A DNA stretch of 64,000 nucleotides from Seminavis robusta (lineage: Eukaryota > Bacillariophyta > Bacillariophyceae > Naviculales > Naviculaceae): the NCBI GenBank assembly GCA_903772945.1, contig CAICTM010000326.1, positions 1 to 64,000 on the forward strand, in the 5' to 3' direction. Position numbers and translations under genes: made by a program. How positions within the stretch are numbered: position 1 is the first letter of the stretch; each line of letters starts with the position of its first letter. A model generated the notes under the pieces. It was given only the letters and a program-made list of their open reading frames with translations. It was not told where the DNA came from and did no database searches. Positions 1 to 12,600 of the stretch are shown piece after piece.

Positions 1-2
1 TA

Positions 3-3000
3 GAATTGAAGTCTTGTGATTTCTACATTGCCGCAGTTGCCAAGATCTGTGGTGAATTTGACACATTTGCGCCAACTGGAAGTCCATCAGCAACGCCTTC
101 TGACAGCCCCAGCGAACTGCCCAGCTCTCCACCTAGTTCGTCCCCCAGCAACTCACCCAGTATATCACCAAGTGGATCACCTAGCAGCAAGCCAAGTGTT
201 TCCCCAAGTTCTGTACCAAGTACCTATCCCACTGATAGCCCAAGTGCAACACCAAGCATCGCACCAAGTACACCACCAAGCCTGGGTCCCACTATCAGCC
301 CAAGCTCCTCGCCAAGTGAATCGCCAAGTTCTGGTCCCAGTTCTAGTCCCTCGTCAATTCCGAGCAAATCGCCCAGCTCCAGCCCCAGTGAATCGCCCAG
401 TACTGGCCCGAGCGAATCCCCCAGCACCTCTCCCAGTGCCAGCCCCAGTTCATCACCAAGCAGTGGCCCCAGTTCATCACCAAGCAGTGGCCCTAGCGAA
501 TCACCAAGCACCAGTCCCAGCGAATCCCCAAGTGCGAGCCCTAGCACATCACCAAGTGCAAGCCCAAGTTCATCTCCCAGTTCATCACCAAGCAAGGAAC
601 CAAGTTTGGGCCCAACAACAAGTCCAAGTGCCACCCCTAGCACCAGCCCAAGTAGTAATCCCAGTGCAGGACCAAGTTCATCGCCAAGTGCAGGACCGAG
701 TTCATCACCAAGTGCAGGACCCAGTGCATCCCCCAGTGCAAGTCCCAGTGAATCACCCAGCTCAAGCCCCAGTGAGTCTCCAAGTTCTGGCCCAAGCTCT
801 TCTCCCAGTTCGAGCCCCAGCAAAACACCCAGTGTTGGCCCCTCAAGCAGCCCTAGCGCTTCTCCAAGCACTAATCCAAGCAGCACGCCCAGTTCATCGC
901 CAAGCGAGTCACCAAGTAAAGCACCTAGTCTGGGACCAACAAGGAGCCCAAGTTCTTCACCCAGTTCCTATCCCACTGAAAGCCCAAGTGCACCGCCAAG
1001 TAGTTCACCAAGTTCTCCTCCAAGCTTGGGTCCCACAGCCACCCCATCCATAGCACCCAGCGAATCACCAAGCATTGCTCCTAGTTTGGGTCCCACAACC
1101 ACCCCATCCAGCAAGCCCAGTGAGTCACCAAGCATTGCTCCTAGCTTGGGTCCCACATCCACCCCATCCAGCAAGCCCAGTGAGTCACCAAGCATCGCCC
1201 CTAGCTTGGGTCCCACAGCCACCCCATCAAGTTCACCGAGTGGCAGTCCAAGTGCAACACCTAGTGTTGGGCCTTCTGCATCTCCATCCAGTGGACCCAG
1301 TAGTTCCCCTAGTGGCTCGCCAAGTGTGGGCCCAAGCAAAAGCCCAAGTGCAACACCTAGTGTTGGGCCTTCTGCATCTCCATCGATCAGTCCATCGGTT
1401 GCTCCCTCTGGATTTCCATCTGCCTTCCCCACCACAAGTGACTACACATGTGAAGATTCATGGGCTATTGACATGACCATCACCCCCATTTGCCTTGAAG
1501 ACATGGGATATGGCCGATTTGGATGGTCTAATGGAAAGTATGGAACTTCTGAGTGCTACAAATGCGGCTGCGGAGGTGACATGACTGTTGGCGACTCGGC
1601 CTCATCACCAGCCACTGTCGACTGCGCTGGCTTACCCGATTTTGCTGAGAGCATCCATGACCTACCAGCACAGTCCTTCAGTGGCAACCCCAACTGTCAA
1701 GATTTGGGCTATGACTTTGGCTGGAAGATGGATGGTTGCTCTGGTGGCTCCCATGATTATGACAGCCTGACTAAAACAAAGGGAAGCTGTGACATGGGTG
1801 AAAGTGATGTTGGATCTTTTGATTTAACTTGTTCAAGTCCCGATGATGGTCAATTCATTGATGCACTTATCACTCCCAGTGTTGACTCTGTTGTCATAAT
1901 GAAGGGAGGAAATGGAGGTGTAATCTATGATGGATTGAAGGCCGGTTCAACATACACGCTAGATGTTGGACAGCGCAAGGGAATCAGCCACATGGAGTTC
2001 TGCTTCCGCTGTGATGGGCCATGCCAAAAGTCGGAACCTCAGCCCACAGGGCCCAACGGCATGCCTGGTTGCAACAAGTGCATTAGGGGATCAGAAGAGA
2101 GCTCTACTGATCTGGCATTGAGTCCTGTTTCCATGGATCTCTACATGGGCTCCAATGAAGGTTGTGGACCCAAGGGAGAGAAGACAGGAACTGTTTTTGT
2201 GAATCCAAGTTCAGATGGCAAGACTGCAACAGTAACATACCAGACTGTTGGCAATTTTGTCATTCAACAGACTCAACTGTACATTGGAGGAGAGGAAGTG
2301 CCTCTTGTCCAACCTGGTGATTTTGATTACTCTCATGACGAAGGCTCCCTTTCCCCCACCACAACCACCAAGAGTTATGTGGTAGAATTGAAGTCTTGTG
2401 ATTTCTACATTGCCGCAGTTGCCAAGATCTGTGGTGAATTTGACACATTTGCGCCAACTGGAAGTCCATCAGCAACGCCTTCTGACAGCCCCAGCGAACT
2501 GCCCAGCTCCCCACCTAGTTCGTCCCCCAGCAACTCACCCAGTATATCACCAAGTGGATCACCTAGCAGCAAGCCAAGTGTTTCCCCAAGTGCTACCCCG
2601 AGTATTACACCGAGTGCATCCCCAAGCTCTGTACCAAGTTCGTCTCCAAGTGAATCCCCCAGTTCCGGACCAAGTTCGAGCCCATCATCCACCCCCAGTG
2701 AGTCTCCCAGTGCAAGCCCTAGTGGGTCGCCAAGCTCGAGCCCAAGTGAAACACCAAGTGCTGGGCCAAGTGAGTCTCCTAGTTCAAGCCCAAGTGAATC
2801 GCCAAGCGCAGGCCCAAGCGAGAGTCCAAGTGTTAGCCCCAGCTCATCACCTAGTGCTAGCCCAAGTCAGTCTCCGAGTGCTGGCCCAAGTGCATCCCCA
2901 AGTGCTGGACCCAGTGAGTCACCTAGTGCCAGTCCCAGTGCGTCCCCAAGTTCTGGACCCAGTGCAAGCCCAAGTGAGTCGCCCAGTTCGTCTCCAAGCA

Positions 3001-4139
3001 AGGCACCAAGCTTAGGCCCCACAACTAGTCCAAGTTCGTCTCCAAGTAACAGCCCAAGTAGTACTCCAAGTGCTTCACCAAGTGCATCACCAAGCTCAAG
3101 CCCAAGCGAAACACCAAGTGTTAGCCCAAGTGCATCACCCAGTGTTGGCCCCAGTGAATCACCCAGTGTTGGCCCCAGTGAATCACCCAGCGCAGGCCCC
3201 AGTGAATCACCCAGTGCAGGCCCAAGTGCATCCCCAAGCGAAGGCCCAAGCGAATCACCCAGCTCAAGCCCAAGCACGTCTCCAAGTGCTGGCCCGAGTG
3301 CTTCTCCAAGTTCAAGCCCAAGCAAAGCCCCAAGTCTTGGACCCACTGCGAGCCCTAGTGAGGCCCCGAGTGAGGCCCCGAGTGAGGCACCTAGCGAGGC
3401 TCCTAGCGAGGCACCCAGCGAAGCACCAAGTGAGGCACCAAGCGAATCACCAAGTGTCGAACCCAGCTTGGGTCCAACAGTATCCCCATCTAGTGAACCT
3501 AGTTTGGGACCAACGACCACTCCATCTAGTTCCCCCAGTGAGTCACCAAGCATTTCTCCTAGTTTGGGTCCCACAACCACCCCATCAAGTTCACCGAGTG
3601 GCAGTCCCAGTGCAACACCTAGTGTTGGGCCTTCTGCATCTCCATCCAGTGGACCCAGTAGTTCCCCTAGTGGCTCGCCAAGTGTAGGTCCAAGTGCAAG
3701 TCCCAGTGCAACACCTAGTGTTGGGCCTTCTGCGTCCCCATCCAGTGGACCCAGTAGTTCCCCTAGTGGCTCGCCAAGTGTAGGTCCAAGCGAAAGTCCC
3801 AGTGCGACACCTAGTGTTGGGCCTTCTGCATCTCCATCCAGTGGACCCAGTAGTTCCCCTAGTGGCTCGCCAAGTGTGGGCCCAAGTGCAAGTCCCAGTG
3901 CAACACCTAGTGTTGGGCCTTCTGCATCTCCATCGATCAGTCCATCAGTTGCTCCCTCTGGATTTCCATCTGCCTTCCCCACCACAAGTGACTACACATG
4001 TGAAGATTCATGGGCTATTGACATGACCATCACCCCCATTTGCCTTGAAGACATGGGGTATATACTGGCCGATTTGGATGGTCTAATGGAAAGTATGGAA
4101 CTTCTGAGTGCTACAAATGCGGCTGCGGAGGTGACATGA
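3..4139 (+). CDS. Giant adhesive-like Ser/Pro-repeat protein, 5'-truncated segment
   Basis: The frame is open from the left window edge, so the true start lies upstream. The protein alternates long PSxSPS/PSxGPS repeats (about 30-1430 and 2450-3960) with a folded Cys-containing region at about 1440-2440. That region holds a GWSNG-type segment, a domain here called A ([15 protein letters not shown] and [11 protein letters not shown] motifs) and a domain B ending in [15 protein letters not shown]. The unit starting at 1 is repeated from 2383 (period 2382 bp, 794 residues) with near identity in the folded part. After about 4057 a five-base insertion relative to copy 1 shifts the frame, so the last ~26 residues of this frame are not genuine. 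It is almost certainly the same gene as the frame at 6644-14188. The composition fits an extracellular, probably O-glycosylated or phosphorylated mucin-like protein. The adhesive role is inferred from the C-terminal part. Confidence 0.8.
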   Translation, partial: ELKSCDFYIAAVAKICGEFDTFAPTGSPSATPSDSPSELPSSPPSSSPSNSPSISPSGSPSSKPSVSPSSVPSTYPTDSPSATPSIAPSTPPSLGPTISPSSSPSESPSSGPSSSPSSIPSKSPSSSPSESPSTGPSESPSTSPSASPSSSPSSGPSSSPSSGPSESPSTSPSESPSASPSTSPSASPSSSPSSSPSKEPSLGPTTSPSATPSTSPSSNPSAGPSSSPSAGPSSSPSAGPSASPSASPSESPSSSPSESPSSGPSSSPSSSPSKTPSVGPSSSPSASPSTNPSSTPSSSPSESPSKAPSLGPTRSPSSSPSSYPTESPSAPPSSSPSSPPSLGPTATPSIAPSESPSIAPSLGPTTTPSSKPSESPSIAPSLGPTSTPSSKPSESPSIAPSLGPTATPSSSPSGSPSATPSVGPSASPSSGPSSSPSGSPSVGPSKSPSATPSVGPSASPSISPSVAPSGFPSAFPTTSDYTCEDSWAIDMTITPICLEDMGYGRFGWSNGKYGTSECYKCGCGGDMTVGDSASSPATVDCAGLPDFAESIHDLPAQSFSGNPNCQDLGYDFGWKMDGCSGGSHDYDSLTKTKGSCDMGESDVGSFDLTCSSPDDGQFIDALITPSVDSVVIMKGGNGGVIYDGLKAGSTYTLDVGQRKGISHMEFCFRCDGPCQKSEPQPTGPNGMPGCNKCIRGSEESSTDLALSPVSMDLYMGSNEGCGPKGEKTGTVFVNPSSDGKTATVTYQTVGNFVIQQTQLYIGGEEVPLVQPGDFDYSHDEGSLSPTTTTKSYVVELKSCDFYIAAVAKICGEFDTFAPTGSPSATPSDSPSELPSSPPSSSPSNSPSISPSGSPSSKPSVSPSATPSITPSASPSSVPSSSPSESPSSGPSSSPSSTPSESPSASPSGSPSSSPSETPSAGPSESPSSSPSESPSAGPSESPSVSPSSSPSASPSQSPSAGPSASPSAGPSESPSASPSASPSSGPSASPSESPSSSPSKAPSLGPTTSPSSSPSNSPSSTPSASPSASPSSSPSETPSVSPSASPSVGPSESPSVGPSESPSAGPSESPSAGPSASPSEGPSESPSSSPSTSPSAGPSASPSSSPSKAPSLGPTASPSEAPSEAPSEAPSEAPSEAPSEAPSEAPSESPSVEPSLGPTVSPSSEPSLGPTTTPSSSPSESPSISPSLGPTTTPSSSPSGSPSATPSVGPSASPSSGPSSSPSGSPSVGPSASPSATPSVGPSASPSSGPSSSPSGSPSVGPSESPSATPSVGPSASPSSGPSSSPSGSPSVGPSASPSATPSVGPSASPSISPSVAPSGFPSAFPTTSDYTCEDSWAIDMTITPICLEDMGYILADLDGLMESMELLSATNAAAEVT
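3353..3448 (+). repeat. 12-bp microrepeat coding PSEA
   Basis: A run of about eight consecutive 12-base units encodes PSEA repeated (PSEAPSEA...), embedded in the wider PSxSPS tract. Codons vary between units (gaggcc, gaggca, gaggct, gaagca), so the run has begun to diverge at synonymous sites. It introduces regularly spaced acidic residues that the rest of the tract lacks. Confidence 0.8.
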
Positions 4140-6643
4140 CTGTTGGGACTCTGCCTCGATCACCAGCCACTGTCGATGGCTGGCTTACCTGATTTTGCTG
4201 AGAGATCCATGAGACCGTGAGCACCAGCAGAGTCTCTTGCGTGGACAACCCTCCAACTGTCAAGATTGGGCTATGACTTTGGTGGTAGATGGATGGTTGC
4301 TCTGGTGGCTCCCATGATTATGACAGCCTCACTAAAACAAAGGGAAGCTGTGACATGGGTGAAAGTGATGTTTGATCTTTTGATTTAACTTGTTCAAGTC
4401 CCGATGATGGTCAATTCATTGATGCACTTATAACTCCCAGTGTTGACTCTGTTGTCATAATGAAGGGAGGCAATGGGGGTGTAATCTATGATGGATTGAA
4501 GGCCAGGTTCAACATACACACTAGATGTTGGACAGCGCAAGGGAATCAGCCACATGGAGTTCTGCTTCCGCTGTGATGGGCCATGCAAAAAGTCGGAACC
4601 TCACCCACACTGGGCCAACGCGCATGCTGGTTGCAAGCAAGTGCATTGCTGGATCGAAGACAGCTCTACTGATGCTTGCATTGAGTCCTGTTTCCATGGA
4701 TCTCTACACGGGCTCCAATGAAGGTTGTGGACCCAAGTGAGAGAAGACAGGAACTGTTTTTGTGAATCCAAGTTCAGATGGAAAGACTGCAACAGTAACA
4801 TACCAGACTGTTGGCAACTTTGTCATTCAACAGACTCAGCTGTACATTGGAGGAGAGGAAGTGCCTCTTGTCCAACCTGGTGATTTTGATTACTCTCATG
4901 ACAGAAGGCTCCCTTTCCCCCACCACAACCACCGGAAGATTTATGTGGTAGAATTGAAGTCTTGTGATTTCTACATTGCGCAGTTGCCAAGATCTGTGGT
5001 GAATTTGACACATTTGCCCAACTGAAGTCCAATCACAACGCCTTCTGACAGCCCCAGCGAACTGCCAGTCCCCACCTAGTTCGCCCACGCATCACCCAGT
5101 AATTATCACCAGTGATCACCTAGCAGCAAGCCAAGTGTTTCCAACGTTCTGTACCAAGTCTACACTGATACTCAAGTGCACACAAAGCATAGCACCAAGT
5201 ACACCACAAGCTGGTCTCACTATCAGCCCAAGCTCCTCGCCAAGTGAATCGCCAAGTCTGGTCCCAGTTCTAGTCCTCGTCAATTCGAGCAAATCGCCCA
5301 GCTCGCCCTGTGAATCGCCCAGTCTCCTGCCCGAGCGAATCCCCCAAGCACCTCTCCCAGTGCCAGCCCCAGTTATCACCAAGCCAGTGGCCCCAGTTCA
5401 TCACAAGCATGGCCCCTAGACGAATCACCAAAGCACCAGTCCAGCGATATCCCCAAGTGCGAGCCTACAGCATCACCAAGTGCAAGCCCAAGTTCATCTC
5501 CCAGTTCATCACCAAGCAGAACGCAAGTTTGGGCCCAACAACAAGTCCAAGTGCCACCCCTAGCACCAGCCCAAGTAGCTATCCCAGTAGAGACCAAGTT
5601 CATGCCAAGCTGCAGACCGAGTTCATCACCAAGTGCAGGACCCAGTCACTCCCAGTGCAGTCTCAGTGAATCACCATGCTCCCAAGTGCCAGTTCCAAGT
5701 GGATCACCAGGCTTCCAAGCTCTTCTCCCAGTTCGAGCCCCAGCAAAACTCCATGTTGGCCCTCAAGCAGCCCATAGCGCTTCTCCAAGATAATCAAGCA
5801 GCACGCCCAGTTCATCGCCAAGCGAGTCACCAAGTTAAAGCACCTAGTTGGGACCAACAGGAAGCCAAGTTCTCACTCAGTTCCTATCCCATGAAAGCCC
5901 AAGTGACCGCCAAGTAGTTCACTCAAGTTTCCTCCAAGCTTGGGTCCCACAGCACCCCATCATAAGCACCCGCGATCAACCTAAGCATTGCTCTCAGTTT
6001 GGGTCCACACCCCCATCAGCAAGCCCAGTGAGTCACCAAGCCATTGCTCCTAGCTTGGGTCCCACAACCACCCATCCAGCGAGCCAGTTGAGTCACCAAG
6101 CATGCCCCTAGCTTGGGTGGCCCACAGCCACCCATCAAGTTCAACGAGTGGAGTCCAAGTTGCAACACCTAGTGTTGGGCCTCTCTGCATCTCCATCCAG
6201 TGACCCAGTAGTTCCCCTAGTGGCTCTGCCAAGTGTGGGCCAAGCAAAAGCCAAGTGCACACCTAGTGTTGGGCCTCTTGCATTCCATCGATCAGTCCAT
6301 CGTTGCTCCTCTGGATTTCCATCTGCCTTCCCCACCACAAGTGACACACATGTGAAGATTCATGGGCTATTGACATGACCATCACCCCCATTTGCCTTGA
6401 AGACATGGGATATGGCCGATTTGGATGGTCTAATGGAAAGTATGGAACTTCTGAGTGCTACAAATGCGGCTGCGGAGGTGACATGACTGTTGGCGACTCG
6501 GCCTCATCACCAGCCACGTCGACTGCGCTGGCTTACCCGATTTTCTGAGATCTATCATGACCTCCCTGCACGAGTCTTTCAGGGCAACCCCAACTGTAGA
6601 TATTGGGCTATGACTTTGGCTTGGAAGATGGAGGTTTGCTCTG
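4057..6643 (+). pseudogene. Frame-broken continuation of the adhesive-like gene (indel-rich)
   Basis: This stretch is recognisably the end of unit 2 (to 4948) and all of the Ser/Pro part of unit 3 (from 4949). The Ser/Pro order matches unit 1. It differs from unit 1 by single-base insertions and deletions every 10-40 bases, mostly in short homopolymers or dinucleotides, with few substitutions. All three frames still show PSxSPS-like fragments. Flanking copies before 4057 and after about 6660 are clean. The pattern is what unpolished long-read sequence looks like. Real pseudogenisation would usually also bring substitutions. If corrected, the reading frame would probably join 3-4056 to 6644-14188 into one protein of well over 4,000 residues. 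Confidence 0.65.
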
Positions 6644-9600
6644 GTGGCTCCCATGACTATGATAGCCTACTACAAGACAAAGGGAAGCTGTGACATGGGT
6701 GAAAGTGATGTTGGATCTTTTGATTTAACTTGTTCAAGTCCCGATGATGGTCAATTCATTGATGCACTTATCACTCCCAGTGTTGACTCTGTTGTCATAA
6801 TGAAGGGAGGAAATGGAGGTGTAATCTATGATGGATTGAAGGCCGGTTCAACATACACACTAGATGTTGGACAGCGCAAGGGAATCAGCCACATGGAGTT
6901 CTGCTTCCGCTGTGATGGGCCATGCCAAAAGTCGGAACCTCAGCCCACAGGGCCCAACGGCATGCCTGGTTGCAACAAGTGCATTAGGGGATCAGAAGAC
7001 AGCTCTACTGATCTTGCATTGAGTCCTGTTTCCATGGATCTCTACACGGGCTCCAATGAAGGTTGTGGACCCAAGGGAGAGAAGACAGGAACTGTTTTTG
7101 TGAATCCAAGTTCAGATGGCAAGACTGCAACAGTAACATACCAGACTGTTGGCAACTTTGTCATTCAACAGACTCAACTGTACATTGGAGGAGAGGAAGT
7201 GCCTCTTGTCCAACCTGGTGATTTTGATTACTCTCATGAAGAAGGCTCCCTTTCCCCCACCACAACCACCAAGAGTTATGTGGTAGAATTGAAGTCTTGT
7301 GATTTCTACATTGCCGCAGTTGCCAAGATCTGTGGTGAATTTGACACATTTGCACCAACTGGAAGTCCATCCCTTTCTCCAAGCATCAGCCCAAGTGGAT
7401 ACCCAACTGAGAGTCCTAGTGCACCACCAAGTGGCTACCCTAGTGCGTCACCCAGTAGCGGACCCTCGGCATCTCCAAGTTCTGGCCCAAGTGAAAGCCC
7501 TAGCAAGGCACCAACATCAGGCCCCACCACAAGCCCAAGTGCATCGCCCAGTTCTGGCCCCAGTGCATCTCCTAGCTCTGGCCCCAGTAGCAGTCCTAGT
7601 GCATCCCCAAGCTCTGGCCCCAGTAGCAGTCCTAGTGCATCCCCAAGCTCTGGCCCAAGTGCATCTCCCAGTTCTGGCCCGTCGGCTTCACCTAGTGCAT
7701 CTCCCAGTGAATCGCCGAGCGAAAGCCCCAGCAAGGGGCCAACAGGAGGTCCAACCCCCAGCCCCAGTGCATCTCCTAGCGGAAGCCCAAGTGGAAGCCC
7801 TAGTAGTTCACCCAGTGGAAGCCCTAGTTCTGGTCCCTCTGAATCCCCCAGTTCAAGCCCGAGTGAATCCCCCAGTTCGTATCCCACTGATTCGCCAAGT
7901 GCAAAACCCAGTGCATATCCCACTAATGTCCCAAGTGCGTCCCCTACGGGTGGCCCAACAGGTGGGCCTACTCCAGTCCCCTCCGATGGACCAACCACAT
8001 CTCCAAGTGGCTCTCCCTCCGATGAACCAACCACATCTCCAAGTAGCTCTCCCTCCGATGGACCAACAACCTCTCCGAGTAGCGCACCCAGTTCATCACC
8101 TACTACCAGCCCTAGTGCTGCACCGAGTTCCGGCCCAAGCGCTTCTCCGACAGGTGGCCCCTCTGGTTTCCCAACCGAGAGCCCCAGTGCTCCCCCCAGC
8201 GCTAGTCCAACAGGTGGCCCCACTGGTTTCCCAACGAATGTTCCCAGTGCTTCCCCCAGCGCTAGCCCAACAGGTGGACCCACCACTAGCCCCAGTGACA
8301 CCCCCACCACCAGTCCCAGTGACACCCCCACCACTTCTCCAAGCAGTGTACCAACCACATCACCCTCAGTTTCTCCAAGTGGCACACCATCCATTAGTCC
8401 ATCGGGAAGTCCCACAGCTACACCTTCACTGTTCCCAACCACAAGTGAATACGAATGTCTAGACACATGGGCCTATGACTCAACTTCACCACGATGCTAT
8501 GTTGGAACTTCTGGTGATTGGGCTTTCAGTAACGGTCGTTATGCTGCCTCTGGTTGTGCTGCTTGTGAATGTCCTGTTTGCAGTGCGGGTGCAGCACCAA
8601 TGCCTGTTGGTTCGGGTGATGACATGTGCACATGTATCTGCCCACCAGGTGGTGATGGAACTGATCTCTCTGCAAGTCCTGTAACCATGACGTTGTACTT
8701 GGGATCAACGGCATCAAGTGAATCACCTGACGACTGTAGACCGCAAGGTGAAGAAATTGGAAGTCTTCACATCATCCCTAATGGCAACGGCACGGTCACG
8801 GTTACATACAGGACATACCACGCCTTCGTCATCCGAAAGACTCACTTGTATGTGGGGGATGAACCATTCCCTGTTGATGGAGGAGGGACCCTGAATGAAA
8901 TCAGCACATTCCCTTTCAATCATGATGAAGGCACACATCACACAAAGCTCACTTCACAGTCATTCCTTGTTGACATGGCATCTGTCATGTCTGGTTGTGA
9001 CTACTATGTGGCTGCAGCCGCTACTGTGTGTGGTGATTTCAATACTTTCTCCCCCACTTCTGCCCCAAGTGCCTTCCCCACGGAATCACCAAGTGCTTCT
9101 CCAAGCGCCTATCCTACAGAAAGCCCAACTGGGGGACCCACCCCAAGCCCAACTGGATTCCCAACCAATGTTCCAAGTAGTTCACCAACTGAATCGCCAA
9201 CAGGTGGGCCAACTCCCAGTCCAACTGAATCGCCAACTGGTGGACCAACTCCCAGTCCAACTGAATCGCCAACTGGTGGGCCAACTCCCAGTCCAACGGA
9301 ATCGCCAACGGGCGGACCCACCCCGAGCCCAACTGGTTCACCAACTGGAGGACCTACCCCCAGCCCAACTGGTTCTCCAACTGGAGGACCTACCCCAAGC
9401 CCATCTGATTCTCCGACTGGCGGCCCAACCGGATTCCCAACAAATGTTCCAAGTAGTTCACCAACAGAATCTCCGACCGGTGGCCCAACTGGATCACCAA
9501 CCGGTGGCCCAACTGGATCACCAACCGGTGGCCCAACTGAATCACCAACCGGAAGCCCCTCAGGATTCCCCACAGACTCCCCAAGTGCTTCTCCAAGCGG

Positions 9601-12600
9601 CTATCCTACAGAAAGCCCAACTGGTGGTCCCACCCCAAGCCCAACTGGTTCTCCAACTGGAGGACCTACCCCAAGCCCAACTGATTCTCCAACTGGTGGC
9701 CCAACCGGATTCCCAACGAATGTACCCAGTAGTTCGCCAACAGAATCCCCAACTGGTGGGCCAACCCCCAGCCCAACTGATTCACCAACTGGAGGACCAA
9801 CTGGTTCACCGACTGGTGGGCCCACACCGAGCCCAACTGATTCACCAACTGGAGGACCAACTGGAGGGCCAACTGAGTCTCCAACCAGCTCTCCCACTGG
9901 TTTCCCAACTGACAGCCCAAGCAGTGCACCAACTGGATACCCAAGTTCGGCCCCATCTTTGCCCTGTGGCCAATGCGCGGAAGGTTGCTATGCTGTTGAT
10001 CAGGATGCCCTAGTCTGTGATGAAACTGCCTATGCCTGGCGTGGCCACACTGGACATCCTCTTGATGGCAGTTGCTTCCAACCCAGGTTCAATAACTGGG
10101 GATGGACCAGTGGACCCCTCTCACCTGGTGATTATACCATGGATATTTGGGCTGGAGCTGTAGGGTGTGTCAGGGATAGAGGTGCTCTTGTTGGAACATT
10201 GAATTTCAGCTTTGATGGCCTTGGTGCAACTGCAACTTTCACCTTTGACACTGACAGTGGCTACAGCATGAAGGAAACACATTTGTATGTGGGTGACTCC
10301 GAATACCCTACATTCATGGGAAAAGAGACGGTCTCTCCCGGAAAATACACTGCCATCCATGAGGGGTTGGATGGTGCTGGCACTGACAGCTACACATTCA
10401 CTCATGTGCCAACATTCACCGATACCGATGGTGTTGAGAAGGTGTGGGTCATTGCTCATGCTGTCTCCTGTACAGGAGGCGCATATGCTACTGAGGAACA
10501 CCGCTGCAGATGTGTGTGCCCAACTGAGAGCCCGACAGCTGTACCAACAGCTACACCAACGGCATTCCCAACAAACACCCCAAGTGGTTCACCAACTGGT
10601 GCACCTACTGGCGGGCCCACCCCAAGCCCAACCGACGGGCCCACCCAAAGCCCAACTGACTCTCCTACAGGTGGGCCCACTCCCAGCCCCACCGATTCAC
10701 CTACAGGTGGGCCCACTCCCAGCCCCACCGATTCACCTACTGGTGGACCCACTCCCAGTCCCACTGATTCACCTACTTCCAGTCCTACTGACCCCCCCAC
10801 TGGTGGACCCACGCCTAGCCCAACTGATTTTCCGACCACTTCTCCTACTGCTGCCCCTACTGGCTGCGGAGCCAAGTCCCTTCCCTCTGGAGTGTCCTTT
10901 GGAACATACAGTGGTAACCCCCAGTGTCACTCTGGCGGCAGTAGTACGCCATTTGGATTTGATTTTGGATGGAAGATGGATGGCTGCTCAGCTGGTACCT
11001 ACTATCTGGACTCTGCCCTCTCTGGAGGAGAGATCAAGGGAGCTTGTGACATTGCTGACAAGATCAAACTCACTGTTGAGTGTAATTCTGACAAGTCTGC
11101 CACTATTTCTTGGTTTGGTCAGGGAGATTCCATCATGGCCATCAAGGTGAAGGGCGGAAATGGTGGAACACTGTATGATGCTGGTGGCAACAACGGAGGC
11201 AGATTCATTGCAGGTTATAACAATGGTGGCAACGTTGCGGGCATTAGTCACATTGAAATCTGTCTCAACTGTCAAGGCTCAAGTTGTTATGAAGACGTCA
11301 CTGAAGCTCCCACTGAAGGTCCCACTAGTTTCCCCACAAACACGCCAAGCTCAGCACCAACTGAATACCCCACAAATATGCCCAGCTCTGAACCTACAGC
11401 CTATGAAGTGTCCCGCAAGCGTGTTTTGGAGGATGAACATGCCCTTGAAGACAAATATGGTGAAGTGTGCGGCAAGCAGATGTTCTTTGAGGACTTTGAC
11501 GATGAGTGGGGTGGTGCCTGGGGTGACATTCCCAGTGATGCATCCAAGAGCAAATTCCTACACCTTGTCAATGACGGTGAGAACCACAAGGTTGAAAAGA
11601 CCTTCAGTGTCCCCAGAGACGCCCTCCTGGTGACTCTGGAGTTCATGTTCTATGAAATTGGTAGAAATGAGAAATCGGAGGGAGCCTGTATCAATGTCAC
11701 AATTGGCAACACAGCTGTCAACTTGGATACTTTTGGAGCTGATGATGAGCTTGAAATTGTCTCAAGTGACTTAGTTGATGGTATCAGCTGGTCTCTCACC
11801 AGCATCAGTGACAACGGTGACCTAGGCCTTGCTGCCAGTAAAGGAGCAGACCAGATGCACAAGGTGAAGCTAGCTATTCCTTCGAAGCACTTCCAGGAAG
11901 GCATTGTTGACTTTGGTCTTGAAGTTCAAATGAATGCTGATGACAGTGATGAGAGCATTGGCCTTGATGACTTCCGAGTTGTGGCTTTTGCTCAATCCTG
12001 CGATACCTTGCAAACTCAGGCAACCTTGCCAATGGAACAAGATGCCCTGCCAGGAATTTGTTCTGGACGAGTGGCAACTGCGTGGGGTGATCCTCACATG
12101 ACTACATTTGATGGTGTCAGGTACAATTGCCAGGGCGAGGGTGAGTTCACAATCATGAAGACACTTGGTACCAATGCCAATGCACAACCCAAGTTTGAGG
12201 TGCAAGGTCGCTTCATGAGCTTTGACAAGCGCCGCATCACAGTGACACGCGGACTGGCTATTCGTGATGAAGGCACTCCCACGATTCAGCTCAATGTTCC
12301 AAGTCGATACGACAGACAATGCCCCATTGAGATGTTTGTGGGCAAGCACAAGCGCAACCTGTTGGAGGGCACTGGAACTGAGGATGTGGTTGTCAAGAAC
12401 ATTGGCAAGAAGGTTGTTGTCTACTACCCAAAGACTGGTCTTCAATTTGTTGTAAAACTGACTACATCCACTAAGTATGGATGCTACTTTTCAGTGAAGG
12501 CTTGCTTGCCAGATGAGTTCTACCGTGAGGAGACTATTGTTGGTTTGCTTGGAAGTCCTGATGAAGACCCTACAAATGAATTTATGAAGTCTGATGGAAC

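Larger units (their letters stand above)
1..7283 (+). repeat. Three tandem internal units of about 2.4 kb inside the adhesive-like gene
   Basis: The sequence tagaattgaagtcttgtgat recurs at 1, 2383, 4949 and 7284, marking three head-to-tail units of 2382, 2566 and 2335 bp. Each consists of a Ser/Pro tract followed by domains A and B. The folded parts are nearly identical at nucleotide level. The Ser/Pro tracts differ in repeat number and order between units 1 and 2, while unit 3 follows unit 1. After 7284 the next tract diverges. This suggests recent duplication or gene conversion. A partial assembly artefact in unit 3 is possible. Confidence 0.85.

Noticed and set aside
224-3985. Long antisense frames reading [18 protein letters not shown] repeats and other-frame HHQVPVPAP-type frames over the Ser/Pro tracts
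   Set aside because: They are the necessary shadow of a low-complexity sense tract without stops; no independent signal.
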